A program made the position numbers and the translations under genes. From Hippophae tibetana (taxonomy: Eukaryota > Streptophyta > Magnoliopsida > Rosales > Elaeagnaceae), in contig CM072810.1 of the NCBI GenBank assembly GCA_037013495.1, forward strand, positions 103,444,898 to 103,508,897: DNA of 64,000 bases, written 5' to 3'. This document shows, one piece after another, positions 24,534-37,079 of this stretch; position 1 is the first letter of the stretch, and each line of letters starts with the position of its first letter. The notes beneath the pieces are model-generated. The model was not told where the DNA came from. It worked only from the letters and a program-made list of their open reading frames with translations, and made no database searches.

Positions 24534-25235
24534 CAGTGTTTTAAAACCTAATCTCTTTAACACGTCAAACACTCCACTGAACAGACGCACAAGGACTCCA
24601 ACTCCTAATACTTCCCAATCATAATCGCAGATTGTAAAAATTTAACAGGAAATAGAATCTAAAAGGTTCCAACTCTGAAAACCAAGACGCCTAAAAGACT
24701 AAAAATCCATACTTCCCACGAAGATTTTATCAGAAATGTAGAGTTTAGTAATTAGTACACCAGTCCAAGATCTACAGCACGAAGAACCCGACAGTATAAA
24801 TTCCGAAGCAATAAATTCAATTACTTTAAGCTACCTACCATAGATCAACTAACAAACCCGTCAATGCAAACAAATTATCGGATATCAAGCATAGATCTAT
24901 CTTTAAATCGTCGCATAACACCCTAGCGGAACTCAATACCCAACATATCAAAAATCGCAATAAAGTAAACGGGAAATAAAATGAAAATTCCTCATAAACA
25001 CATAAACAGATTTTTAAGAGCTATAGAAGAGAAAAAATCGAAGAACCATTTCGAAGGTATCAGAGAATGCCAGCAGCAAAAAGGTATGAATCGTGATCTG
25101 GAAGTGTCTCTTAGTGCTGGGTTCGCCGAGAGCAGTGAAACAGATGATGGGTCATGGTACCAATACGATCTTATCCAATGTTTTCTTCCTGTCTGTTTGC
25201 ATCCATTTCGGATCCGGGTTTATGTGGATATTTGA
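24534..25235 (-). other. Leader and probable 5' UTR intron of the Tubby-like gene
   Basis: Non-coding sequence upstream of the TLP start. It is less AT-rich than intergenic DNA, as expected for transcribed sequence. Many genes of this family have a 5' UTR intron, and a first non-coding exon around 25.05-25.2 kb is plausible, but I cannot place its ends. The in-frame ATG at 24590 falls here. Confidence 0.4.
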
Positions 25236-25255
25236 CCCAAATTTTGTTCTGTTTT

Positions 25256-25316
25256 ATACTTTTATTTAATGAATACGACGTGTCGTTGTTTTTATGGGCT
25301 ACAAAGCTCGGCCCAT
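25256..25316 (-). promoter_or_regulatory. Promoter motifs upstream of Tubby-like gene: ACGTG core and TGGGCY elements
   Basis: Within 61 bp there is CGACGTGTCG (an ACGTG-core, ABRE/G-box-like palindrome) and two TGGGC(C/T) site-II-type motifs, one on each strand (near 25294 and 25310-25316). They lie ~750 bp upstream of the TLP ATG, at the transition from moderately AT-rich to very AT-rich DNA, so a promoter here is reasonable. The role is inferred from motif knowledge only. Confidence 0.4.
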
Positions 25317-25329
25317 TTAGATTTTAGAG

Positions 25330-27685
25330 TCTGTGCCGTCTGTGTATATCATTTTTTGGGGGTGGGTGGTTAAAAGGAAAGATTATCAATCCAAAAATAA
25401 AATTCATCACAAATTTTATTGTATATATAACTCATATAAAATTAATTTATATAAAAAAATTTAATTAATCAATCTCATAATTATTTTAATCTCGTATTTA
25501 TTAATTTATATTTCATTAATAATTAATACATTACTTAACAAATATAATAATAATTTTATTAATATTCTTTATAAAAAGATAATTAATAATTGAGAAGTTA
25601 GGTATTAAAAATTTGTTAATTGTATATTTAAATAAATTTTATAATTATTATATTAGATATTAAAAATGTTATAATTAATAATAATTTTATTATTTATGAA
25701 AATTATGTATTATAAGTACCTATATTTAATATTTTTAATAAAATAAAAATGTTTATTTAAATAAATTATAAAATAAAAAATATTTAATTTTTAAAAATTA
25801 TAAGTTTTATAAAATTAATTCTAATATTATAAAAATTAAAATAATTACAATAAAATATTATTTAGAACCAATAAGATGTACATAATTTACTCTATTAGTT
25901 TGGAAATGACGCCGAGTTATTCAAATGATGATGATGATTTCTCAATGCTCTTTAATTTACTGAAACGTGGCAACTACGTCACCAATCTTCATCTTCTGAC
26001 ACAGATATTTATCTTGCTTTAAATATTAAGAAAATATTTTTTATATTATCACATCGTAACAATTTTATTTAATAATAATAATATTATTAAAATATAATTA
26101 TTATAAATATAAAATAAATAAACAACAAATTCATCAGCAACTTAAATATAATTATTTGGATTAGGTTCGGGATGAAGAAAAAATATAATTATTTATTTAT
26201 TTATTTTTCTTTCATTGAGCAACAAAATTAAAAATTATAATTTGAAAGGTGACTTATTGTTGGGGCAGTATTAGCCAATAGCCACTATCATAGCAAGATT
26301 TTTATTGGATATTGATACATAAAAGTTATTATTATTATAAAAATAATTTATTAATAATAATTTTATTTAATAATAATATTAAAAATAAGATAAATTTTTA
26401 TATATTTTTATTTTATAAATTATTAGAAGGAATCTTTAATTAACCTAAGTTGTCATTTTTACTTTTTATTTTATTTTTTACCATTTCTCTTTGAAAAATC
26501 AGAGAATAATGACATCGTATTAGTAGAATAAAGTTAAGGTTGTATTTTTTTTAATAAAAAATAGTGCTATGTATATAATTAATTATTAATTAAATATAAA
26601 ATAAAAACTATAAAATGGTAAATAGATTATTAATTATTTATATAGTATATCTTATATTAATTAACTTAATTGCTTTATAATTAGTTCATGGGTATTTATG
26701 TTTTTTTGGAAAAAAATTACATTAATTTTTGTATTTTATTGATTTGTAATACTATATTATTTTTAATAATTATTAAGCCAATTATTAATAAAAAATTAAT
26801 TAAATTATAATATATATAAATAAGGGATTGAGCATCTCATGAGCTTTTGGGTAAAACCCAGGCTTACTTTTTGATTGTTTTTAATAAATAAGATATTACA
26901 ATTTTATCCTTATTTTACAACAATTTGAAACTCAAATAAACTCATGCTTTCTCAGCCCAATCTCCTCGTTCTCTACCTTTTTCTTTTTTCTTAATTCTTT
27001 CATTTCTTAGCCTCCTTCTCGTAATTAACTATCATTTTTTTCATTTTTTCTCTCACTTTTACTCAACTCGTATATCACTTATTCACTTATTAATTCTTAT
27101 TTACTATTTTGTTTTTTTATTTTTATTTTATTTTGGGGTTAAAGATATGATTTTGTTTGACAAACTCTTTATATTTCATTAATTTATTTATGATACCACT
27201 TAAACATAAAACAAAACTTAATTATTTATAATTTTGTATTATGATATAAACATAATACAATGGAACATCAATATAAAATATCAAAATCAATCAAAATTAT
27301 TCTTTTTTTTTAATAAAATAGAAGAGAATCCAACAAAAATAAATATGTCTATTCACATTTCAATTCTTAAAAAAACTTATTGTTCTAAATCTCAAAGAGA
27401 TCAACTGTAAACAAAATAACTAAACTTATTGTTCAATAGAAAATGCATTTTCAATAAATATCTATTTTTAAGTAGATAATGTGATTGTTTATATTAAAAG
27501 AGACTTTAATAAAAATTAAATTTGATTATAGATTAATTATGCCCTTTCAAGCATCATAAAGCTTTACTTATATAGTTTTTTTTAATTATCAAGAACTAAC
27601 ATACTTAATAAATATAACATCATTTTAAGTAAAACCTAAACACTTTTTAGGTAATTTTTTTTCTATTGTTACCATTATTAGTTAG
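25330..27685. other. AT-rich intergenic DNA, nothing recognised
   Basis: Long AT-rich stretch without gene or transposon protein signatures. There are only short low-complexity runs. Confidence 0.5.
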
Positions 27686-27689
27686 AAGT

Positions 27690-28205
27690 GATTAAATAAT
27701 TTGATCAATCCATTTGAATGAAGAAATTTGATCTAATCCGTCAGATTCAGATTAAAAATTATATAATTCATTCAAATTTTGATTGATAGATTTTATAATC
27801 CGTTGTATCTGATTCGGACTGAGTTACTATTAAATTATAAATAAATAAATATTTTATTTTATAATATATTATATATAAATATTATGTATACTATAATTAT
27901 ATTATACTATTATTTTAGCTTAAAATAAATATAAATATTTATAATAATTTAATAATTGTAGAGAAATACTTATTCTTATTTTTTTAGTTGTGATTATAAA
28001 TAATAATATTTGTTATAAAAATATCAATTTAATAATTAAATTTGTGTGTGTTGTGTTTTATATATGATAATCAATCTCAATTTGATCTTATGTGATCCAA
28101 AAAAATCTGATCTGTTTGGATTCGAATTAAAAAACTCCAAATCTATTCGGATCAGATTATATTCAAATTAACCAAAAACAGACAATTTCAATCCAATGCT
28201 AACTC
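27690..28205. repeat. Dispersed repeat, copy C (~510 bp)
   Basis: It resembles 34950-35395 and 36255-36845 in the same orientation. Shared blocks include ACTATTAAATTATAAATAAATA, a TTTTAGCTTAAAATAAATATAA block, TTTTTTAGTTGT.ATTATAAATAATAATA, and a final GATCTGA..AAAT.TRATCTRTT region rich in GATC/GGATT words. Non-coding; class unknown. Confidence 0.65.
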
Positions 28206-28689
28206 ATATTACTAGTTACTATTACTATTATTATTATTATCATCGTTCTCACATTACTCACAAATATTCTTGAATGTTTTGTTTTTTTAATGTATTTATA
28301 TAATTTTTTTCATTTAAAAATCAAAAAAGTTTATTTATAATTTTATAAATTTTATTTTAATATTTATCATTATTTTTATTACATTGTTAAAATAAACATA
28401 ATAATAGTAATAATGTTTTCATTGATTTCAATTCTTATTATGATTATATTTTTATTTTATGAATCAAATATAACTAAAAAATAAACTATTTGTATAATTA
28501 TCACAAATAATATGTTTAGCTTTTTGGACAAGTATTCGCTATTCATAAAGTCAATTATGTCTATAATTATCAGTAATATGATTAGTTTTATAATTAAAAA
28601 AATAATATTTTTAAAACATATATTAAGTATATAATGCATACTAGTAAGCTATCAACTTAATTTTTAAATAATGAATAAAATTCTTAATT

Positions 28690-28828
28690 TTGAAAATTTT
28701 GGTATCATTATTCAAATACCACAACTAATTATCTGAAAATACTACTTGGATAAATCACTTGAAAAATCTAATATCACTGTTCAAATACCACTAATAATTA
28801 TGTGAAAATATTACTTTGATAAATCACG
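28690..28828. repeat. Two-unit tandem repeat (~75 bp unit)
   Basis: The block ATTCAAATACCAC...AATTAT.TGAAAATA.TACTT.GATAAATCAC occurs twice (about 28695-28760 and 28770-28828), separated by TTGAAAAATCTAATATC. It directly precedes the truncated 5' LTR of a copia relic. Confidence 0.75.
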
Positions 28829-29070
28829 CTGTTACATATAGCATATAAAGAATGTATCAAATTGTAACAAACTCTAAAAGCATTAATCAAGCTGTTATAC
28901 ATAGCAGATAAATGTATTTAGTTTCTTTACCAGTAGCATATGAATAAAGAAATTCAATGCATTTTTCAACTCTTACAAAGTTCCATACAAATTTGTTATC
29001 TTCATCTTTATTTTATCGAGTTCAGTTTTTCTAAGTTCTTGGTTAGTGATTTACTTTGAGTTAATTTATA
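28828..29070 (+). repeat. Truncated 5' LTR of copia relic
   Basis: It aligns with 32365-32593 through TATCAAATTGTAACAAACTC, CTCTAAAAGCATT, ATGAATAAAGAAATT and TTTTTCAA.TCTT.CAAAGT. The first ~170 bp of the 3' LTR have no counterpart here. A ~35 bp internal partial duplication (GCTGTTA.A.ATAGCA.ATAAA) is visible. Confidence 0.75.
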
Positions 29071-31478
29071 TAGTATCATTTTCACTCTATCAACTAGCCA
29101 ATAAAAGAATATTGGATCTCAAATAAAAATAAATACATAAAACTCAAAAAAAGAAATCTAAATAGAATACAAAATGTTGACTTAAGCAATCTATACTTTG
29201 AAAGAAAATGTTAAAGTATAAAAATATAATAATGTAATATTTATAAGTAATATAAAACTTAATTTTGTTTGAGATAAATATTTTATGATTAGATAACCCA
29301 TGTTGCTTATATACTATATAAGAATATAACATGAAATTTTATCTTAAGAATATCTTACACGTGTCAAATAATGTTAAAAATTTATTAAGTGTATCTCAAT
29401 TCACTAAAGATAACTTAATATTTTTTGAATTTCATCCTATATGTTGTTTGACAAAGTAAAAAATATTAGGTCAAATACTACTTAAAGGAAGAATTGGTCA
29501 TGGATTGTAGTCCTTCAACATTCAATAGGGATAATGCTTAAAGACACTCAACGTGAATCACATATGACTCATTGTAATACCTTTTTTCATATAAGTGACT
29601 CTAAATCTCATTATGAGTTTCATTTCAAATACAAAAGGTTAAGTCATGTTGATTTTAAAATTGTTAATTGTGTACTAGATGATTGTCATAAGTCAAGTCT
29701 ATTGTCTAAATGTTGATTTGATGTATGTTCAATCTATCAATTGGGCAAGAATCATTGTTTTCCATTTATAGAAGTATTAAATCAAATCATTATTTTGTTG
29801 GAAGTAATTTATAGTGATGTATGGAGTAGTATGTACTCTTCATAGATAACCAATCAAGACATTATTGGATATACTTTCTTAAAAAGAACGTTGATATCAA
29901 ACAAGCTTTTTATTGTTAAAAAAAATTAAAATGTCAATTAAAAAAAGATAAAAGTTCTTCAGTTAGATGGAAGAGAAGAATATGATTAAGAGAAAACATA
30001 GGTAGGTCATTGAAAGTGCACTTGCTTTATTAGCTCATTTCTCTATGCCACTAAGGTTTTGGGATGAAGATTTTTATACTTTAGTTCATATAATGAATAG
30101 ATTGCCTACACCAATCCCAAGTAATAAGAGTCCATTTGAATCTATGGGGTTAAATATGATTATCAACTCTTTAAAACTTTTAGCTACACATGTTACCCTT
30201 ATCACATGCCTACAACAATCATAATTTTGATTTCAAAACACAACCTTGCACTTTTATTGATTATTATCATGTGTGTATAAAGGGTATATATTTGACTCAT
30301 TTGGGAAAAGTTGTAGCATCAAGAAAATTCATATTTGATGAATTTTTTTCCCAAATTCTACCACAAAATCAACACTTAGAAATCTTCATGACACTGGTTA
30401 CAAAATAATGTTGCTTGTGATTACCCAAATTCCAGGTGATCAATTAGATATTGTGTCATTTAAACCTCTCATACCAATAAAATATATAATTCACTCAATT
30501 CTTTCTCACTTATATACTCATGGAAGCTCTTATTGCATAAAGTACAAGTTGTACTAGTTCTCATGTTACTTCTACCAATAATGTTGATTCTATACCTAAT
30601 CCTACCATACTAATAACTACCATAGATGCACAATTTATGATCACAAGATCTATGGCTGGCATTGAAAAGCCTAAAGCCTTGTTGGTTGCAAATGCATTTA
30701 TTATTCCTAAAATAGTAAAAGAAGCCTTAAAAGATGTTGAATGATTTGCAGCAATGAAGAGTGAATATAATGCTCTCATATGGATCAATACATGGATTTT
30801 CTCCACATTTAGGGAGGAAATCATTAATAAAAAATGGTTCTTTCGAGTTAAAGAACTGAAAATGGACAGTTAGCCAAAGGGAACACATATGTAACTAGCT
30901 TTGATTATATAGAGGCTTTCAGTCACATGATTACGTTTGGAACAATAAGAATCATGTTGACTATTGCTCTTTATTTTCGTTGGTTTTCAAGACAAATTGA
31001 TGTGAGTAATGTATTTATCAATAGAACTATCACAAACAAGGTTTATATGAAACAAGTTTCTAGATTCATTTGACAAAGATCACCTTGAATATATTTGCAA
31101 TCTAAAAGAATCTTTACATGGTTAAAATAAACCCCCAATGCTTAGTTTGACTAATTAATTTCCATACTTATCCAGTTTAGTTTCCATAAGTCTAAGGCTG
31201 ATGACACTTTGCTTATTATGATGAGTAAGTTATCGACTTTATCTACTAGTATATGTTTGTGATATTATCATCATATGTTCTAATGCCTTTAAAATTTAGA
31301 GATTTAGGTCTATGCTTGATGTTATGTTCTCTCCTAAAGACATTGGTGCATTACAATTCTTTTTAGGCATCAAAGTAGTTAATCTTACCATGGATCTTTA
31401 TTTCTTAAGCAATCCAAATATATTAAGGATTTTCTAGTTAAATCAAATCTCACTGAGATCAAGCCAAGTTCTACACCC

Positions 31479-31814
31479 TTGATGTCTTCTGTTCAATTTT
31501 GTGCTCAAATTGATGTGCCATTTGATAATCTTGCCTTGTATCACAGCACTGTAATGGCATTAAAATATATAATGCATACAAGACTTGATATCAACTTTGA
31601 TGTTAATAAAGTCATTCAAATTATGTCCAATCCACTAGATACTCATTGGATTGAAATAAAAAGAATACTAAAATACTTGACTGGTGCTAAGTTCAAACAA
31701 TCCACTTCATTAGTTATTAATGGTTTTTCTAACGATGATTGGACTATTTGCCTTGATATAAGAAGATCCTTTTCAAGTGTATGTATTTTCCGTAGAGTTA
31801 AACCTATCATATGA
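31479..31814 (+). pseudogene. Copia RNase H-region fragment
   Basis: A 111-codon open stretch corresponds to the region between reverse transcriptase and RNase H of copia polyproteins: IMSNPLDTHWIEIKRILKYL (the H-W-x-A-V-K-R-I-L-R-Y-L type motif) followed by GFSNDDWTICLDIRRS, matching the family's G-(Y/F)-(S/T)-D-A-D-W-A...RRS motif. Several conserved residues are changed. The frame upstream and downstream is interrupted. Confidence 0.75.
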
Positions 31815-32183
31815 TCTACACACAAATAACCTATAATAGCTCGTTCAAGGACTGAGTTTAAATAAATGAAACTTGCATCATCTTCCACAGAAATAACATG
31901 GGTACAATATATTCTTACATTTTTACATAACTTAAATTTCTTGTCCAATCAAACATGTCATTTGATATGAAAATATCATTGCTATAGCTCCCTTCCACCA
32001 TGTTATTCATTCAAGAACTAAACATATTGAACTTGACTACACCACATTCGTGACAAGGTGTTGATGAATCAGTTCACTATCCAATTTGTAGCAACTTTTG
32101 ATTAGAAGGTTGGCATATTTATTAAAGGTATTCCTTCATCTCAATTCCTCACCATAAGGAGCATACAAAGTGTCACTTAATGA

Positions 32184-32593
32184 TGTTAAGGATAATAAAG
32201 AATTTGAAATGTAGATGGCTAAGTGTTCGAGGCAAATATTGATTGGATAAACAACTTGTGGTTTGTGGGTGCAGTTGTATAGGATTAGTGCTTAGATATT
32301 GTTGTATTTGATTGAATGTGTACATGTGCATATGCATAGGAGTAGTGCAAGCTGAGTAGTTATGCCAACTGTAACTAAGGATAAAGAAAATATCAAATTG
32401 TAACAAACTCTAAAAGCATTGATCAAATTGCTATATATAACAGATAGTTGTATGTAGTTTCTTTACTTTGAGTAGATGAATAAAGAAATTTAAGGTATTT
32501 TTCAATTCTTTCAAAGTCAATTCATCTTCTTCGTTTCATCAAGTTCATTTTCTATAAGTTATTGCTTAGTGTTGAACTTTCAATTAATCTACA
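32184..32593 (+). repeat. 3' LTR of copia relic
   Basis: It begins TGTTAAGG immediately after the decayed RNase H end and finishes ...CTACA. It shares its last ~230 bp with 28828-29070. Confidence 0.75.
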
Positions 32594-32599
32594 CTAAGA

Positions 32600-34380
32600 A
32601 ACTAAAAAAATTCACGTAAATGCAAAAAGAAATTGAAAAGATTACAATGGAGTATATTATAACTAAGAATATTTTAGGATAAACTTATCAATATATTATC
32701 GAATTATTATATTTATATGATTTGTAACATCTGTTATACACGAAAACAATAAATAACGATATATGAATATATTAAACCGGTAAAAGAAAATGCACATAAT
32801 TTACGTATTTTGATAATTTGCCTAGGTCTACGGGAGCTAACAAATATTATTAAATTGAGTAAAAAATATACAGAATACAGATACAAATTTCTTCATTAAT
32901 AATATTTCTCAAGTGTTTTTCTAAGTTCATAGAAAACTCTTAGACTCAATAAGTATTTTCTCTCTTTGAGTTTACTTGTATTCTCTATAATTTTTGCCTT
33001 GTTTTAATGCATAAACTTCTTTATATTTATAGATGAAACAAAATTTTCTTTTATTAAATTATGTCATAATTTAAATCACAAATTAAGCCATTAATTTATT
33101 ACTTTAAAACTCTTTATATTATGTCATAAATTAGATCATTAATTTATTAATTTAGAGTAAATAATCAAAACCATCGAACTAATTTTAATCGCATTTCTAT
33201 TATCAAACTTTAAAATTGTTTCAATTATTTCATTCCATCAGCTTTTGGTACATTGGATTGTTAAAAATAAAATAAAAATAAAAAAATCTACAAAATTCAT
33301 TGTGTATCTTCTTCTTCTCCAGATATCCCCTCTGTTTCTTTCTTCCATTTCCCCATTTCTTCTCTCTATTTTTCTTATTTCTTCATGAGAAAATTCCCAA
33401 TAGAGGAGGGTAAAAGAAAGAAAAATGGATAATCGATGATACAAAGAATAAGAAATGAATAAATTAACTAGGGTCTTTCTATTGTACGTTGATAATTGGC
33501 AATGTAACGAGAAATCATTTGTCACCTTAATTGAATTTTGATAAACAGCGAAGTGCAATGGTCAAAGTTATTTCTGTTTTCTTCATTTTTGTTTATTAAT
33601 TTGTCTAATTTTGAGTTTTTGGGTTTTCTGGAATGTGAATAGAAAATCTGTGTGAAACATTCATTTAATTATTACAGAAGTATTTTGTGTGCTAGTTGTA
33701 ATGGCTAGTCTATAAGTCGAAAATGAAGTTTAAAGTTCAATTCTTGGTTTAGAATTTGAAAGAGGATATCTGGTTGGTTATTATACCTTCAACTTTTCAA
33801 GAACTAGTTACAAGCTATGGCAGAATTTTTCAAATCTTTTTCCAATGGGAGTAAAAATGTAATTAGAATGAGTTTTCAATAAAGCTCTTCAATATTAGTG
33901 AAATGTCTATCTACTTTTTATTCCATTTTCGTTAAAGTTGACTATTCACATGTGTTTCTGCTTTTTTTGTTTTTTTTTTTTGTTTTTTGGGAAAGTAGAT
34001 CTAATAAGTTTATTCAAGTCGTAAGGTTTAACCATAGACTAACAAACTTGTGTGGGTTGAATTGAATTTGTAGAAAGGTAGAAAATAATATAAGTTGTAC
34101 ATTGCATTTGTTGAAAGGTAGAAAAGAACGAGAAGTTGGACATCGTTTTGAATTACAATTATTTGTTAAAAAATCGGTGAGAAATATAATAAATAATAAA
34201 TTTTATAGGTTTTTTTATTTTATTTTTAATTACATATGTGCGAGATTATTTTATAATTTAATGATAAAAAGATTTATTTAGTTTGAATTGCATTTGTAAA
34301 AAGGTATTTTTCCCAAAAATAATTAGACATTTTTTTGAATTAACTAGTGCTTGTTATTTTTGTATAGATTGATACGATTG
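32600..34380. other. Intergenic DNA, nothing firmly recognised
   Basis: AT-rich, with a ~65 bp imperfect tandem repeat (ATTATGTCATAA...CATTAATTTATTA) at about 33055-33155 and a pyrimidine/purine-rich patch at 33300-33430. The minus-strand ORF at 33238-33558 has no recognisable domain and I do not call it. Confidence 0.45.
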
Positions 34381-34383
34381 TTT

Positions 34384-35395
34384 GTTATTTTTATATAGAA
34401 ATATTTATATATAAATTTGTTTTTAGGTTTGTTATCAAATTTATTAATTAAATAGTTATAATTTTGGTATATATTTTTTAATTAATTATCACACATATTA
34501 TTACATTCATGTATTTAATATAATATGTTCATAAAATTTAAAATTATTTTTGGTAAAAATATTTATTTAAATTTGAATTAATTTATGAAATTATTAATTA
34601 ATTTTTTTTTTAAAATATGTTTCAATATTTTTAAAATATGTTTTATAGTATTAAATTTCTTAATAAATTTTAGATAATTAAGTTTAAAAATATCTAATCC
34701 TAATATTATTAAATTATTACTATCATTTATATATATATATATATACACGAGGCCTGAATTGATAGTTATCTCCGGGAAAAAAATATTGTGCCCAAAAAGA
34801 TTGGTCTATGTAGAAAAGAAAACCAAAATAATAATAATAATAGGGAAAGGAATTAAAGAGTATAGACGGTAAGCCAAAAAGCTATCCGGGAATCAAGGTA
34901 ATCAAGTAACATGAAAATAGTAATTTATCGGGTGAATAAATAACTTAAACCAATTTATTTAAATTAAAAAATTGATTAAATTTATATTAAATTAAATTAA
35001 TAACTTTTATAATTATATCGAATTTAGATTAAAAATTATATAACATGTTTAAATTCAAAATAAGTTTGTATTAATAGATTTTATTATCTTATATATGTGT
35101 TACAAATTGAATTACTATTTAATTATAAATAAATACATATTTTATTTTATAATATAATATATTTAAATATTATATATATAATAATTATATTATATTATTA
35201 TTTTAATTTAAAAATAAATATAAATATTTATAATAATTTAATAATTATATAAACATACTTATTATTCTTTCAATTTTTTTAGTTGTTATTATAAATAATA
35301 ATATTTGTTATAAATATCAATTTAAAATTTAAAGTAATATATGTCATGTTTTATGTATAATAATAATTTATAAATAAATTCAAGGATAAAAATAT
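34384..35395. repeat. ~1.0 kb tandem duplication, copy A
   Basis: It matches 35745-36845 in the same orientation. A diagnostic block is AAAAAGATTGGTCT.TGT.GAAAAGAAAACCA, an (AAT)n run, then AGCCAAAAAGCTATCCGGGAATCAAGGTAATCAA and TAATTTATCGGG.GAATAAATA, cited here in pieces. The second half belongs to the dispersed family also seen at 27690-28205. Non-coding. Confidence 0.8.
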
Positions 35396-35744
35396 TTAAT
35401 TGATTGCACAAAAATAGTGAAAAAAATAAGTTGATATTATTTTGAATGATGGGCCATAGAATGACCATTTGTTTAAGAATTGATGAGAGTTTATGAATAT
35501 TAAATTTTATACATTTTTTAATTTAATGATATAAATGAAAAAAAATTAATTCAGTGGTATAAAAAATACAAACATAATATTTTAATGATATATTTATAGA
35601 TTTATCATATTTTGAAATATAAGATTAGGAAAAGTAACTTAGAAATTTGGAGGGGTTGTTATTTAAACAGACGAGGCAATCGGCTGGGTAGAAGCTGAGG
35701 CTTAATATTATAATACAATATCTTTTATTTATTTATTTATGTAT

Positions 35745-36845
35745 AAATTTGTTTTTATAACTATAATAAGTATTATTATAATCATGTATTTAATAACACA
35801 TGTTTATAAAATTTAAAACTAATTTTTTTATTAAAATATTTATTTAAATTTAAATAAATTATAAAATTATCAATTAATTATTTTTTAAATGTATTTTAAT
35901 ATTTTTTAAATATGTTATAATTTTTTTATAATATTAAACTTTTCAATAAATTTTAGAAAATTAAGCTTAAAAATATCTAATCCTATTATTATTATTATTA
36001 TTATTATTATTATCATTTATATATAAATATTAGGGTTGAATTGAGAGGTCTGTCCGAAAAAAAAAACAGAAAACAATTGTGCCGAAAAAGATTGGTCTCT
36101 GTCGAAAAGAAAACCAATAATAATAATAATAATAATAATAATAGGGAAATGAATTAAAGAGTATGTTCATTGGCGGTAGATATAGACAGGAAGCCAAAAA
36201 GCTATCCGGGAATCAAGGTAATCAATTAATATGACAATACTAATTTATCGGGCGAATAAATACTTTTATTGATTTATTTAAATTAAAATATTTGATTTAA
36301 TTTATTAAATTTATATCTAATTAAATTAATAAATTTTATAATTAAATAATTAAAAATTATACAATTTATTTCTATTTGAAATAGATTTGAATTAATAAAT
36401 TTTATAATCAAATACATCTATTCTAAATTGAATTACTATTAAATTATAAATAAATACATATTTTATTTAAATATTATCTATATAATAACTATTTAAATTA
36501 TTATTTTAGCTTAAAAATAAATATAATTTTTATAATAATTTAATAATTATAAAGATATATTTATTATTCTTTCGATTTTTTAGTTGTTATTATAAATAAT
36601 AATACTTGTTACAAAAATATCAATTTAAAATTTAAATTTATGTATGTTATATTTTATGTATAAAAATAATTTATAAATAAATTTTAATATTAATATGATT
36701 TTATCTGATCTGAAAAAATTTAATCTATTCGAATTCGTATTGGTTTGGATTAAGTATATCATCAAATCAGATTTGAATTGAAAATCTTAAAATCCATTCA
36801 GACGAGATCAAATTTAGATTGACAAAAAACAAACAATCTTGATAT
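35745..36845. repeat. ~1.1 kb tandem duplication, copy B
   Basis: Second copy of 34384-35395, offset ~1.36 kb. It contains expanded ATT and AAT microsatellites (about 35980-36013 and 36118-36142) that are shorter in copy A. The terminal GATCTGA/GATTTG-rich part, lost from copy A, is shared with 27690-28205. Confidence 0.8.
36118..36142. repeat. (AAT)n microsatellite
   Basis: A run of ~8 AAT/TAA units inside duplication copy B. Copy A has about half this length at the corresponding place (near 34828-34842). Confidence 0.8.
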
Positions 36846-37079
36846 GTTGTTTACCGTTAATAGCTTGTGACTTTTTTATGGACATGAATTAAGGTAAAGG
36901 AAATCAATTAATATTATCACAACTTTAGTTTTATTAATATTTGATTTTTTAAACTCTTATATTTATTAGTTTAATATTTTTTATATTCATATAGTTTCTT
37001 CTTAATTAGGATATTACATATTTAAATCAAATAATTGTATAAGTGATCATGATCATTTAAATTTATAACACATCAAAAG

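Larger units (their letters stand above)
28828..32593 (+). mobile_element. Degenerate Ty1/copia LTR retrotransposon (+), truncated 5' LTR, gag missing
   Basis: The 3' LTR runs 32184 (TGTTAAGG) to 32593 (ACA), ~410 bp. A truncated 5' LTR covers ~28828-29070, and a decayed tRNA-Met-type primer site (TAGTATCATT) starts at 29071. Between them is a stop-ridden plus-strand pol relic in copia order: a pre-integrase domain near 29341 (LLSVSQF.KDN), its zinc-finger part near 29600-29750, integrase near 29800, reverse transcriptase near 30980-31400, and RNase H at 31479-31950. It ends just before the 3' LTR. Gag and protease are essentially absent, so it is nonautonomous and dead. Confidence 0.8.

Noticed and set aside
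31643..31948. A minus-strand ORF of 101 codons
   Set aside because: Antisense shadow of the copia RNase H relic.
33238..33558. A minus-strand ORF of 106 codons with an Arg/Glu-rich stretch
   Set aside because: The charged part comes from a purine-rich low-complexity run. There is no signal, domain or promoter support.
35980..36142. Regularly spaced short repeats as a possible array
   Set aside because: They are simple ATT and AAT microsatellites within a duplicated noncoding segment, not a CRISPR or satellite array.
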